Assembly (NCBI GenBank): GCA_021397835.1
Contig: JAJFZO010000521.1
Coordinates: 124,001-188,000, forward strand
Direction of reading: 5' to 3'
Source: Moringa oleifera
Taxonomy: Eukaryota; Streptophyta; Magnoliopsida; Brassicales; Moringaceae
Length of the DNA: 64,000 nucleotides
A program made the translations under genes and the position numbers. Below are positions 26,166 to 39,110 of this stretch, piece after piece. The notes below the pieces were generated by a model. The model saw nothing but the letters and a program-made list of their open reading frames with translations. It was not told the DNA's origin and searched no databases. Positions within the stretch are counted from its first letter, which is position 1. Each line of letters opens with the position of its first letter.

Positions 26166-27105
26166 ACTTAGGCTTTATGAATAAAAGGACATAGATGAAC
26201 ACTACCCTAAAAGATGCAGAAATGTTTTTCACCATTCCTTAATACCATAAATTATTAGCCAAAACTCCCTGAACCCCTAAACCTTAAATCCTAATCCCGA
26301 ACCCTTGAGCCCTAAACTTTAATCTATAAAACCTAAAGAATAACTAATAAATCATAAACTCTAAGCTCCAACCACGAACCTTAAATCCTACCTTAATCCT
26401 TAAACTTTAAACTAAAAACCTTAAACTTTGACCCTGAAACCTAGACCTTAACCCCCTAAATACTAAATCGTAAACACTAACCCTTAAATCTTAAGCCTAA
26501 CCCCTAAACCCTCAAGCTTAAACCTTAAAATCTAAGCCTTAACCCATAACCCTTAAATTCAAGCCTTAAACTATTACCCTAGCCTTAACTCCTCCACCCT
26601 CAACGCAAAACACTAAACCCTAACTTTAAACCTTAACATGTAAAATTTAAACTCTAAGCACTAGCCATTAAACCTTTAACCCTAAACCCTAAACTCAAAA
26701 CACAAAACGTTAACCTTAAATCCTAAACCATAAACACTAAGATGAAAACCCCAAACCTTAAATTCTAATCCCTAAGCTTGATCACTTAAACACTATATCC
26801 TAATGTTAACCCCAAACCCTAACTTTAATTCTAAACTCTAACCCATAACCCCTAAATGTTAATCATGTTAATCACTAGCCCCTAGCCCATAAATCATAAA
26901 TCATAAATGCTAACCCCTAACCTTTAACCCTTAAGCCAGTTTAACCCCTACCCATATACTCTAACCCTTAACCTCTAAACCTAACCACTAAACTCAAAAT
27001 CCTAAATATTACCTTAGTCATTAAACTCTAAACCCTAAACCTCATCCTCGAATCATTAATCTTGAAATCTAAGCCATAACCCTAAATGCTATATTATAAC
27101 TAGTT
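26166..27105 (-). repeat. Degenerate telomere-like block, C-rich half
   Basis: About 0.9 kb of CCCTAAA-like units with heavy drift (AACCCCTAAACCTTAAATCC and similar). The reverse complement matches 39581-40270 and 51886-52765. No ORF is seen. Confidence 0.8.
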
Positions 27106-27695
27106 TAGAGATTAGCATTTAAGTTTTAGGGTTTTGAGTTTAGTGGTTAGCGGTTAGAGCTTAATGTTTTTTATTAAGGATTAAAGGGTTAGGGTGTAGG
27201 AGTTGGGGTTTGTGGTTTGGGATAGGGTTTAAGATTTAGAGTTTAGGGTTTATTGATTAGAGTTTGGGTTTATGCTTAAGGTTCGGGTTTAGGATTTAGG
27301 AGTTTTGCTTTAAGGTTCAGGTTTTGGTTTTAGGATTTAGGGTTTATAGCTAAATGTTTGGAATCTAGGGGTTAAGAGTTTTTTAACTTTTAGGGATTAG
27401 AGTTTAGGGTTAAGAAGTATAGTGTAAATTAGCTCTTGAGTTTATGTTTTTGATTTTAAAGCTTAAGGCTTAAGGTTTAAGGTTTAAGATTTTAGGATTT
27501 AATATTTAGGGGTTAGAGTTTAGGGTAAATTGCCTTTGAGATTTAAGTTTTTGATTTTAGGGGTTAAGATTAAGAGGTCAGTGTCCAAGGGTTAGGGTTT
27601 AGGGCATAATGGGTAAGGTTAAGAGGTTTCTGCATAAGGATTACGGGTTTAGGGTTTAGGATTTAGTGTTAAGTTTACAGGTCATAATTTGAATT
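27106..27695 (+). repeat. Degenerate telomere-like block, G-rich half
   Basis: After the core TATAACTAGTTTAGAGATTA the units become TTTAGGG-like (TTTAGGGTTTATTGATTAG). The reverse complement matches the C-rich half at 51310-51885. The C-rich then G-rich order is opposite to the head-to-head order expected of fused chromosome ends. Confidence 0.8.
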
Positions 27696-28165
27696 AGTTA
27701 TGCATATCATGCATGAAATAAGAAATTATGGGGCCTATGAACGAAGTGGACCTAACACATAATTGGGCCTAAAATATACTTGGAGCCTCATGATTATTGG
27801 ATCTAAAATTCTATTGGGAATACCAATTAACTAATACTAATAATTAAATGTGTTAAAGATATAAATGCACCTAAGAATTCATGAGATTATTAGGCCTAAT
27901 ATACATATATATATATATATATATCAATCTTAATATATAATAAGCCCAAGAAAAGAATAGCCTTAATGAATAATTTACTCTAAAATATAATTAGGTTTAA
28001 GATATAATTGAACTCAATAATTATTTGAGCTTAAGATATAATTGGACTTAGCAAGCATGATCCCCTTAAAAATGAATTGGGCCCAACAAAGAATATAGTT
28101 TAATATATAATTGATTCTAAGAGTGATATAGGTCAAATAAATAATTATATCTAAAATATAATTAG
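27696..28165 (+). repeat. 17-bp array, forward polarity
   Basis: Inverted copy of about 50880-51310. It includes a short TA microsatellite at about 27905-27924. Confidence 0.7.
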
Positions 28166-29525
28166 ACAAATAATAATAAATAGAAGCAATTACATATTAA
28201 GCTGAATTAAATATTTTGGCCTAATTAATTGTTAGCCACAATTATACCTTAAGCCTAGTTCTCAAGCATAATTAAATCTCAAGCTTACATTTATTAGCCC
28301 AATTCTGGTTTTAGGCCTAATTATTAAAACTAATTATTTATTAGATCAAATTTTACCCTAAACTCTTTTTTTATTAGACCTAATCAAATGTTAAGCTTAA
28401 TCAATTGCTAAGCTTAATGAATTACTAAGTCCAATTCATTATTAATCTTATTTAACTCAACTAAATATTAAATTTAATTAATTTTGAGGTTTAATTAATA
28501 ATTGTTAGGTGCAATTAACTATTACACTCAATTATATCATAAGTTTAATTGTAGCTTAGGTTCAATTATATATCCTAGATTCAATGCATTCCTTACACAG
28601 GGTGTATGTTCGTTACACACAATTATATTTTCTGTTAAATTAAATCTTGAGCCCAATTTATAGTTTAAGATTAATTATTTATTAGTGTCATTTACCTAGT
28701 TATTTATTAGACCTAAGTATATGTTAAATCTAATTTTTTATTAAACTCAATTAAATTTTAGGCCTAATTAAATTTTAATTATAATTAAATATTGAACCTA
28801 ATTAATTATTAAGATCAATTAGTTGTTATACTTAATGAATTGCCAGGTTATTCAATGTTAAATTCATTTATATCTTAAGCCCACTTATATACCCAGTTAA
28901 CTATCAAGATCAAATATTTTTTTAATCAAATCACTTATTTTACTCGATTATATGCAAATAACAACTTTTAACCTAGCCTAATTAATTCTTATATGGAATT
29001 AAATCTTAGACTCAATTAATTACTAGACTCAATTAAATGTTAAGCCAAATTATTTGCTAGATTTAATAAATTATTAGGCTCAATTACATCTTAAGTTTAA
29101 TATTTTATTAGGTATAATCATATATTAGATTTAATTAATTTATTAAATTGAATTATGTATTAAGCTCTATTTTTTATTAAATATAATTAAATTCTAAACT
29201 TAATTGATTATTTAACACTAGGAATTGATAGACCTAATGAATTGTTAGGTCAAATCAATTATCAGATTTAATTACACATTGAACTCAATTATTTATTAGA
29301 TCAAATTAATTTTTAAGACTGTTTAACAAATGCTAAAACCCAATTAGTTATTATGTTCAATTAGATCTTAAGTTCAATTATACTTTGTATACGATCATAT
29401 CTTAGGGTGTATTAAATTTTAAATTCAATTATACTTTAGGTTAAATTATTTTGTTCTTAGACTTATTTATAAATTAAGCCCTAGTGTTTATGACCTTAAT
29501 TATATATTAAGCTTAATCTTTAATT
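28166..29525 (-). repeat. 17-bp array, reverse polarity
   Basis: Corresponds inverted to the first segment family. For example GTGTATGTTCGTTACACACA at about 28602 is the reverse complement of text near 20500 and 37620. Confidence 0.75.
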
Positions 29526-30285
29526 TGACTTAGCATGCATGATCCGCTTAAAAATGAATTGGACTAACAAATAATATAGTTTAATATATAATTGATCCTA
29601 CGAGTGAAATAGGTCAAATAAATAATTATATCTAAAAATAATTATGTCCAATAATTAATTGACCTTGAGATATAACTGCATTTAGTAACAAATTAGACTT
29701 AGCATGCGTGAGCCAAATAAATAATTAGGTTGAAGAATGAGTCCAACCTAGATATAATTAGGCATAAAATGATAATTGAACTTATTATATAATTATGCCT
29801 TATAAATAATTAAACTTCATTAATCAAGTCTAGTGATTAATTAGGCCTAACATATAATTAGCCTTAAGAACAAAATAGGCTTTACAATTAAGATATGTAG
29901 ATGTAATTGAGACTAAAAATTAATTTAACCCAATTATTACTTGAGATAAATACTTAATTGAGGTTAATTTAATTATACTTAACAATTAATTATGTTCAAT
30001 TAAAAATTAAGTTTAATATATAATTGAGACTAAAAATTAAATAAGCTTAATATAAAATTAGATCAAAAATATAATTAGATCTAATAATTAATTAAATTTA
30101 AAAATAATAAGACTACTAATTAATTAGACCTAGCATGCATTGGCTCAAAAAATAATTGAACCTGGGAACAAATTAAGCCTAAGATATAATTGGACTCAAA
30201 CTTTAATTAAACTTAAAATATTATTGGGTGCAATAGATATTTTGATATAGAAACAAAAATTTTCTAAGAAATAATTGAGTTAAAA
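29526..30285 (+). repeat. 17-bp array, forward polarity
   Basis: Contains the TTAGCATGCATGATCC and CTAGCATGCATTGGCTC punctuation units. The part from about 29840 is a relative of 35056-35560. Confidence 0.75.
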
Positions 30286-30532
30286 TCAATTATATATTAA
30301 GCATATTTCATTCTTAGGCTCGATAATATATCAAATGTAAATTGTCTTTGGAGTTTATGTTTTTGATTTTAGGGTTTGAGGTTAAGATTAAGAGGTTAGT
30401 GTTCAAGAGTTAAGGGTTTAAGGCATAATAGGTAAGGTTGGTTTAAGGTTTAGTATTTAGCGTTAAATTTACGGGTCATAATTTGAATTAGTTATGCATA
30501 TCATGCATGAAATAATAAATTATGGGGCCTAC
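30286..30532 (+). repeat. Short telomere-like remnant (G-rich)
   Basis: After a few reverse array units, TTTTAGGGTTTGAGGTTAAG and GAGTTAAGGGTTTAAGGCAT mark a small TTTAGGG-like piece matching 27520-27740. It ends at TATGGGGCCTACGAATTAAT, where the inverted-repeat arm starts. Confidence 0.6.
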
Positions 30533-31676
30533 GAATTAATTATTTATCCAATCATATCTTGGATCATATTAATTATATGGCTAGTTATATTTTAGGCTCA
30601 ATTATACTAAGACCCCTACACCTTAACATCAAAAGCCTAAATGCTAATAAGTAAAACCCTAAATCAAAAAGCTTGACCCTTAAACCCAAAGTTGATACCA
30701 TATTTTGAAGGAATGGTATTAGGAATAAAATGATGTAACTTTGCTGAATATTTTCTTTGATTTTAATATACAATGAGCCTAACGAAGAAATAACCTTAAC
30801 ATAATTTACTGTACGATATAATTGGGCTTAAAATATGAATGGACCACCCAATAATTATTTGAGCCTACGATATAATAAATGATCCACCTATAAATGAATT
30901 TGGCAAAATATTTAATCGGGCTTCACAAATAAGATAGTTTAAAGGTCAAACAAATAATTATACTTAAAATAATTAATTGGCATTGTGATATAATTGCACT
31001 TGATAACTATTTGAGCATGCATGAGCCCAATGATTAGGCCAAAGAACAAATTCAACTTGAAATAATTATACCGAATATATATAATTGTGCCTTATAAATA
31101 ATTAAACTTAATTAATCAAGCTTAATAATTAATAGAGCTTAATAAATAATTGAGTTTAATATATTATTAGACCTAATAGTTAATTGAGCATAAAATTAGG
31201 TGTATATTATTGGAATGAAATGGGTTATATCACTAATTAGGTGTAAGATGTAATTGAGCATAAAATTAGGTGTATATTATTGGAATGAAATGGGTTATAT
31301 CACTAATTAGGTGTAAGATGTAATTGAGCATAAAATTAATTTGTCCTAATAGTTAATTGGAATGACTATTTAAGTGAGTCTAAGATATAATTGATTATTA
31401 TTTAAGAATTAGTTACGTACAATACAAAATAAGTTTAATATATAATTTATCATAATAAATAATTAAGCTCAATATATAATTGGGAATGAGAACTAAATGT
31501 GTTTAATATATAATTAAGTCTAAAATGTAATTAGATCGGTTGAGATTGCTTTTGTTTCTCTTTTCCCTTTAGATTCTTCTTCTTTATGACTCTTTCTTTT
31601 GTAGAGGCTTCGAAGACGTATCTTGCGTCTTCGTATTTGATTCGTTGAGGCTAAAGGGTTTAAGATCTTCGTCTAT
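30533..31676 (-). repeat. Inverted repeat, right arm
   Basis: Reverse complement of 17777-18823. About 100 bp longer than the left arm, mostly because of a 70-bp tandem duplication inside it. A 62-codon minus-strand ORF at 30585-30773 lies here by chance; the left arm has a stop in the same frame. Confidence 0.8.
31181..31338. repeat. Perfect 70-bp tandem duplication
   Basis: Two identical 70-bp units (31181-31250 and 31251-31320) are followed by an 18-bp partial third. Each begins TAATTGAGCATAAAATTAGG. The other arm (about 18075-18180) carries one copy. This is the most exact local repeat in the window, so it is a recent event or an assembly error. Confidence 0.9.
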
Positions 31677-31815
31677 TAGGGCTTAAGGGTTTAGGTTTAA
31701 GGGTTCAGGGAATTTTGCTAATAATTTACGGTTTAGGATTAAGGAATGGTGAAAAACATCTTTGCATCTTTTAGGGTGATGTTCATCTATATACCTTTAT
31801 TGTCCTAAAGCCTAA
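31677..31815 (+). repeat. Telomere-like flank, truncated
   Basis: Only the outer flank of the telomere-like block survives: TTAAGGGTTTAGGTTTAAGG, then CATCTTTTAGGGTGATGTTC. It is joined directly to the inverted-repeat arm. Full versions are at 40140-40270 and 52630-52765. Confidence 0.65.
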
Positions 31816-32345
31816 GTTTTGATTTAATCTAATAAAAAAATTGAGGTTAATCTATTATTGGATCTAAAAAAGAAATAGATTAAAAGTAATTGTTTTAAAT
31901 ATAATTGGCTCCAAAATTATATTGAGCTTGATATATAGTTAGGTCTAAGAAATAATTTAGCTAAAAACCAAACTGTACCTAAACATATATTAATTTGGCC
32001 TAAGTATAAATCAAACTAATATAGAATTGGGCCTAATAATTAAGTAATCAAACAATTCATTTCAATAGTGAATTGATTAAGCCTAATATTTATCGTGCTT
32101 TAATATATAATTGGCTCTAAAAAACTCAATAAATCTTTTTAATAATTAAGCTCAACAATTCATTTGGCCTAAAGATTTGTTGAGTTTGTTGGGTCGAACA
32201 ATCAATTGGGCTTAGTATTTATTTGAGTTTAATCAAAAAATTAAAATTAATAAATATTTGAGGTAATATATAATTGAGTCTGATAAAATTTTAGACTTTA
32301 GAATTAATTATTTTAAATAATTAATTAGACCTAAAAAGTAATGGG
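31816..32345 (+). repeat. 17-bp array, forward polarity
   Basis: First copy of an array piece repeated at 40271-40810 and 52766-53295, always between telomere-like DNA and a reverse array block. Confidence 0.75.
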
Positions 32346-33096
32346 GTCTACGAAATAGACTCAATTATTCCTTAGATATTATTTACTGTTACATCGAAAG
32401 ATTTTAAATTTAATTAAAATTTAAATCAAATCATATCTTAGGCTTAATTTGTTCCCAGGTTTAATTATTTTTTTGAGCCAACGTATGGTAGGTCTAATTA
32501 AATATCAGCCTTATTATTTTTAAATTCAATTAATTATTGGATCCAATTATATTTTTATCTAATTTTATATTAAGCTCATTTAATTCTTAGCCTTAATAAT
32601 AAATTAAACCTAATTATTTATTAGGATCATTTATATATTAAACCTAATTTTTAATTGGATGCAATTAATTCTTAAGTACAATTTATTAACCTCAATTAAG
32701 TCTTTTTCTCAATTAATAATTAGGTTAAATTAATTTTTAGGCTCAATTACATCTTACACATACTTAATTATAGAGCCTATTTGTTCTTAGGGCTAATTAT
32801 ATGTTTAAGACCAACTAATTATTAGGCTTGATTAATGAAATCCAATTATTTATAAGGCATAATTATATATGAAGTTCAATTATCATTTCAAGTCTAATTA
32901 TATTTGGGTTGAATTCGTTCTTCATCCCAATTATTTATTGGGCTCACGCATGCTAAGTCTAATTTGTTATTAAATGCAGTTATATCTCAAGATTAATTAA
33001 TTATTGGATCCAATTATATTTTAGATATAGTTATTTATTTGACCTATTTCACTCTTAAGATCAATTATATATTAAACAATATTATATATTAGGTCC
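32346..33096 (-). repeat. 17-bp array, reverse polarity
   Basis: Starts at the flip GAAATAGACTCAATTATTCC. It ends where block C begins at TTTATTCGAAC. Repeated at 40811-41521 and 53296-54000. Confidence 0.75.
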
Positions 33097-34556
33097 AACT
33101 TTATTCGAACTTTAATAGAAAATAATATTGTTTTCCAAAGAATTTGTTTTTAATATAATTAGTTAATTATTAATTTTTAATGGTATTGCTAGCCACCTTG
33201 ATTTAAATATGCTTATTCATGTGAACACCAACCAAGTGCACACAAAAATAAAAAAACTTTTAATTCTAATTTAAATAGTTTATTTTAAAAATATTAAGTG
33301 ATTAATATGTATCATTATCAACTTTGAAATTTTCAATTCAAAGAAATGAATTTGAAGAGCTAATTAAATAGGAATTTTGCAAAGCAAAAATGTGGAACGA
33401 AGGTTATAAAAACTATGTTTCAGTCTTTCTTTCATAATTTTAAAATATGAAGTGAAACAATTTCAAATATAAATTTTAATTAAATTATATTTCAAGTTGA
33501 GATGATTAACTCAATAATACACTAATAGCAAGTTAATCAATGAGCAACTAACTCTCTCTAACACCCAAAAAAAAAAAAAAGGTTTATACGGCTTAATTTT
33601 AAAAAAAATTATATTATATTATAGATCATTGAATTAGTGAAAATGGTTAATATAATATTATTATATTTTTTTATATCCTTATTTTCATGTTTGATTGAAA
33701 GATAACATGAAAATTATTTAATTTAAAATTTAGTTTAACTAATTATCATTTTTAATATTATGTAATTTCATCGAGAATATGATTCAATAATTTATTAATT
33801 AATATTAAGATAAATATCAAACTAATCTTTATATTATTCACATTTTTCAATCAAGATTTTATGATTTTTTTCACACCAATTCTACACATAAAATATTTAT
33901 TTGATTTAAATTGACTCACTTTTAATTTTTTTATATAGAAACAATTGAAACTGGTGATTTTGTACAATATATTTTAATTTTAAATTTGCAGCAAATATGA
34001 AAAAATATATATAATAAAAAAGTAATTTTTGAGTATTGAAAATATATATTATTAAAAATTTTTAAAAAATCATAAAAATAACTTTACTACTAAAAAAATT
34101 CTAAAAATGTTTTTAATGGTAGCTTGAATATTTATTTATATTTTTTTATGAATTTCAAGACATATTTTATTGTACAATATCTTTTATTTGAATAATTTAT
34201 TAAAAAAATTAAAGACAATATTTAATTTAGATTAAATTAAAAAGTTTATATATAAAATATATAAAAACTTGATAAAAAATCTCAAATAGTACTATTTAAT
34301 AATTTTAAATATTTTAATATTATTTGTCATGTATGATAAAATATAAAAGAAATAATATAAAATAGTGTTACTTAAAACTTTTGAATGATAAATAAATCTT
34401 TACAATTAGAAAGTTACTAAACAAATTTTGATGAAATAGTTTATAAAATAAATTTAGCATATCTATTTTTTATAAAACAAAATCTCCCAATCAAATTAAG
34501 CTTCTTTCTCATTAAAGTTAAAAAAATAAAAAGAAATGAGATAAAATCACCTATGT
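33097..34556. repeat. Block C, full copy 1 (AT-rich dispersed repeat)
   Basis: About 1.46 kb without 17-bp periodicity. The left edge is TTTATTCGAACTTTAATAG and the right edge the shared boundary module. Landmarks are TTGCTAGCCACCTTGATTTA, a poly-A run near 33570, AACTAACTCTCTCTAACA and TGGTAGCTTGAATATT. There is no ORF of useful length and there are no visible terminal repeats. Finding it three times directly and in part inverted suggests a non-autonomous element or a passively duplicated spacer. Confidence 0.7.
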
Positions 34557-34613
34557 TTCAAGATGCTCTAACATCATGCTACAAAGGTGATGCTTATTTA
34601 TTAAACATGGTCC
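34557..34613. repeat. Shared boundary module, copy 2
   Basis: TTTCAAGATGCTCTAACATC and CAAAGGTGATGCTTATTTA at the right edge of block C. Nearly the same as 5981-6040, although the DNA to its left is unrelated there. Confidence 0.6.
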
Positions 34614-35055
34614 AATTCTATGTAAAACCTAATTTTATATTAAGCCCAATCAAATCTTATGCTCAATTGGTTATCAATTAATCCCAACGAATTGTAAGAC
34701 CAAATAAATTGTTAAATATAATTGATTGTTAGGCTTAATTTTATATTAGACCCAATTATATCTTAAGTTTAATTAAATTTGAGTCTAATTATGTCTTAAG
34801 CTTAATTTGTTCCCAAGTTCAATTATTTTTTGAGCCCATGCATGTTGGGTCCAATTAATTACTAGCCTTACTATTTTTAAATTCAATTAATTATTTGGAT
34901 TCAATTATATGTTTTGATCTAATTTTATATTAAGCTCATTTAATTCTTTTTCTCAATTATATATTAAGCCTAATTATTTATTAGGATCAATTATATATCA
35001 AACTTAATTTTTAATTGGACTCAATTGATTCTCAAGTACATTTAAATCTTAACCT
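34614..35055 (-). repeat. 17-bp array, reverse polarity
   Basis: Short reverse block. Its relative at 43081-43860 is longer. It ends at a polarity flip near CTTAACCTCAAATAAGGTAA. Confidence 0.75.
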
Positions 35056-36117
35056 CAAATAAGGTAATTGGGCCTAACATATAGTTAGTCTGAAGAAGAA
35101 ATTAGGCTCTACAATTAAGTATGTGTAAGATGTAATTGAGCTTAAAAATTAATTTAACCTAATTATTAATTGAGACAAATACTTAATTGTGGTTAATATT
35201 TAATTGTACCTGAGAATTAATTGAGTTCAATGAAAAATTAAGTTTAATATATAATTGATCCTAATAAATAATTAAGCTTAATATATAATTGAGACTAAGA
35301 ATTAAATGAGCATAATATAAAATTAGATTCAATAATTAATTAAATTTAAAAATAATAATGCTAATAATTAATTGGACCTGGCATGCATTGGCTCAAAAAA
35401 TAATTAAACCTGGGAACAAATTAAGCCTAAGCTATAATTGGACTCAAATTTTAATTAAACTTAAAATATTAATGAGTCCAGTAGATATTTTGATTTAACA
35501 ATAAATAATGTTTAGGAAACAATTGAGTCTATTTGATGTGAAACTAAGAAATAAAGAAATCTTAAAAGAAATTTAGGCTATTGTATATTAATTGGACCAT
35601 AAAAATAATTGAGTTTGATATCTAATTGAATCTAACAATTAATTGGACCAAATAATTTATAGTGAAAAATAATTAATCGATCCAAAGATTTCATTGAGAT
35701 TCATAAAAAATTGGGCTTAAGATATAAATGGGCCTAATGAATAATTGAGCATAACATCTAATTGGAACTAATAATTCATTCGATCCAATAATTAACTGAG
35801 CCTTTAATAAAAATATTTTAACTTTAACAAAAAATTGAGTTTAATAGATAATTAAGCTCAATAAACAATTAGCATAATATGTAATTTGGTTAAATAAAAT
35901 ACTGGATTAAAGTGTAATTGAGCCTAAAAATAATTAAACCTAATAATTAATTATGTTTAATAATATATAAGGACTAAGATTTAATGTTGTCTAAGTTAAT
36001 TTGGTCTAACTATTAATTTGGCTTAATAATAAAAGGGTTTAATATATAATTGGACTTAATCAGTGATTATGCCTAAAATTTGTTTAAGCCTACTAATTAA
36101 TTGGGATTAAGATATAA
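35056..36117 (+). repeat. 17-bp array, forward polarity
   Basis: Relative of about 29840-30280 in its first part. Ends exactly in the left arm of the hairpin. Confidence 0.75.
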
Positions 36118-36148
36118 GTAGGTTATATCTTAATCCCAATTAATTAGT
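36092..36148. repeat. Perfect 26-bp hairpin at a polarity flip
   Basis: The left arm 36092-36117 (starting ACTAATTAATTGGGATTAAG) and right arm 36123-36148 are exact reverse complements around the 5-nt loop GTAGG. Forward array lies to the left and reverse array to the right, so the palindrome is the joint itself. Confidence 0.92.
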
Positions 36149-36645
36149 TATTTATTAAGTTCTATTAATTGTAAGCTTGATTAATTAAGTTTAATCATTT
36201 AGAAGGCACAATTATATATTAAGTATAATTATTCCAAGACTAAATTTGTTCTTTGGCCTAATCATTGGGCTCATGCATGCTCAAATAGCAATCAAGCGCA
36301 ATTATATCTCAAAGCCAATTAATCATTAGACCCAACTATATTTTAGATATAATTACTTATTTGACCTATTTTATTCTTAGGCTCAATTATGTATTAAACT
36401 ATATTATTTGTTAAACCCAATTAAATATTGTGCTGAATTCATTTCTAAGTGGATCATTTATTATATCATAAGCTCAAATAATTATTGTGTCCATCCATAT
36501 CTTAGGCTCAATTATGTTTTACAGTAAATTATTTGTTAAGGCTATTTCTTCCTTTAGTATTTAGGCATTTGGTGTTAGGGCGTAGGGGTCTGAGCATAAT
36601 TGAGCCCAAATAACTAGTCATATAATTAATATGATCCAAGATATG
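36149..36645 (-). repeat. 17-bp array, reverse polarity, with short mixed junction
   Basis: Direct copy of about 18180-18800. The mixed segment is reduced here to TTTAGTATTTAGGCATTTGG (about 36553-36572) after loss of roughly 110 bp. Confidence 0.7.
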
Positions 36646-38170
36646 ATTGAATCAAAATAATTAATTAGGCTTAGCATGCATTAGCTTGACAAATAATTTG
36701 ACTTAGGAAAAAACTAGGGCTGAGATATAATTTGATCCAAATTTTAATTACACTTAATATAATTGGACTCAATAGATAATTTCACTTAATAATAAATAAT
36801 ACTGCTTATGATATAATTATGTATATTATATGGAATTGAGCCTAACTTAAGCTAAAAAATTAATTGGGCCATAAAACTAATTGGACCTAAAATGTAATTG
36901 AACCAAATCATTAGTTTAGGCCTAGCAGTAAATTTATTTGAACCAAATCTCTAGTCTAATATTTAATTGAATCAAACTATTACTTTTCTAAATTATTAAT
37001 TGGACTTAAGATGTATTCAGGCCTAATAAAAACTTAGGCTTTATATTATTAAACCTAAGAACAAAATAAATTTAATAAATAGTTAAGTTTAATGTATAAT
37101 TGAGTCTAACAACAAATTAAACCTAACAATACATTAGGTTTGACAATTCATTGGGAATAGTTAACTAAGCTTAGTATTTAATTTAATTTAATTTAATAAA
37201 AATTTACATTTAATATATAATCAAGCTTAATAAATAATTAGGTTAAATAAAATGTTGGGCCTACTATATAATTCAGCTTAACAAATAATTTAGCCTAACA
37301 ATTAATTGAGTCTTCTATCTAAAAATTTGTTCTTGATAGTTAACTGGGTATACAATTCGGTTTAAGATGTAAAAGAATGTAACATTGAATAAACTAACAA
37401 TTCGTTAATTATAACAACTAATTGATCTTAATAATTAATTAAGTTCACTATTTAACTATAATTGAAATTTAATTAGGCCTAAGATTTAATTGAATTTAAT
37501 AAAATATTAGAGTAATATAGACTTAGGTCTAATAATAACTAGGTAAATGAGACTAATAAATAATTAATCTTAAAATATAAATTAGGCTCAAGATTTAATT
37601 TAACAGAAGATATAATTGTGTGTAACAAACATATACTCTCTGAATAATTGAACTTAGGAGTGCATTGGATCTAGAATATATAATTGAACCTAAACTATAA
37701 TTAAACTTATGATATAATTGAGTGTAATAGTTAATTGTACCTAACAATTATTAATTAGGCCTCAAAATTAATTAAATTTAATATTTAATTAAGTTAAATA
37801 AGATTAATAATTAATTAGACTTAGTAATTCATTAAGCTTAGCAACTAATTAAGCTTAACATTTGATTAGGTCTAATAACTAAAAAGGCTTTAGTGTAAAA
37901 TTTGATCTAATAAATAATTAGTTTTAATAATTAGGTCTAAGGCCTAAATTGGACTAATAAATGTGGGCTTAAGATTTAATTGTGCTTGAAAATTAGGCTT
38001 AAGATATAATTGGGGTTAACAATTAATTGGGCCCAAAAATGATTATACTTAAGACATAGTTAGACCAAAATATTTAATTCAGCTTAATATATAATTGATT
38101 CTATTAAATAATTGAACTTAATATATTATTGGTCTTAAGAATGAAATAGGCTTAATATATAATTGATCTT
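36646..38170 (+). repeat. 17-bp array, forward polarity, internal deletion
   Basis: Close relative of 1-2338. At about 37331 the match jumps from position ~646 to ~1567 of the first copy, so about 920 bp are missing here. Confidence 0.8.
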
Positions 38171-39107
38171 AACTCAATTATTTCTTAGAAATTATTCATT
38201 GTTAGATTGAAATATCTATTGCACCCAATAATATTTTAAGTTTAATTAAAGTTTGAATCCAATTATATCTTAGCCTTAATTTGTTCTCAGGTTCAATTAT
38301 TTTTTGAGCTAATATTGACATGCTAGGTCCAACTAATTACTAGCGTTATTATTTTTAAATTCAACTAATTATTGGATCCAATTACATTTTTGATCTAATT
38401 TTATATTAAGCTCATTTAATTTTTAGTCTAAATTATATATTAAGCTAATTATTTATTAAGATCAATTATATGTTAAACTTAATTTTTAATTAGACGCAAT
38501 TAATTCTTAGTTACAATTAAATATTAACCTCAATTAAGTCTTTATCTCAATTAATAATTAAGTTAAATTAACTTTTAGGCTGAATTATATATTACACATA
38601 ATTGTAGAGCCTATCTTGTTCTTAAAGCTAATTATTTGTTAGGCCTAATTAATTACTAAGTTTGATTAATGAAGTTCAATTATTTATAAGGTATAATTAT
38701 ATATGAAGTTCAATTGTCACTTTAGGTCTAATTATATCTAGGTTAAATTCATTCTTCAGCCCAGTTATTTATTGGGCTCATGCATACTAAGTCCAATTTG
38801 TTATTAAATAGGATTAATTATTTATTATTCTTAGTTAATTGTTAGGCCTAATTATTTATTATTTTTTGTTTAATTATATTTTAGATATAATTATTTGTTC
38901 GACCTATTTGACTCTTAAGATCAATTATTTATTAAACTATATTATTTGTTAGGCCAATTTATTTTTGAGCGGATCATACATGCTAAGTCTAATTATATCT
39001 TAAGCTCAAATAATTATTAAATTCGATTATATCTTAAGCCTAATTATATTTTAGAGTAAATTATTCATTAAGGCTATTCTTTTCTTGGGCTTATTATATA
39101 TTAAGAT

Positions 39108-39110
<3 letters not shown>
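38171..39110 (-). repeat. 17-bp array, reverse polarity
   Basis: Matches 2339-2850 and then 50890-51110. Ends at the TA microsatellite. Confidence 0.75.

Noticed and set aside
27090..27120. Ancient head-to-head telomere fusion
   Set aside because: A fusion would read TTTAGGG then CCCTAAA on one strand; here the order is CCCTAAA then TTTAGGG.
30585..30773. 62-codon minus-strand ORF
   Set aside because: It lies in the mixed junction of the inverted repeat. The other arm (18600-18760) has a stop in the same frame, and the composition is telomere-like and array derived.
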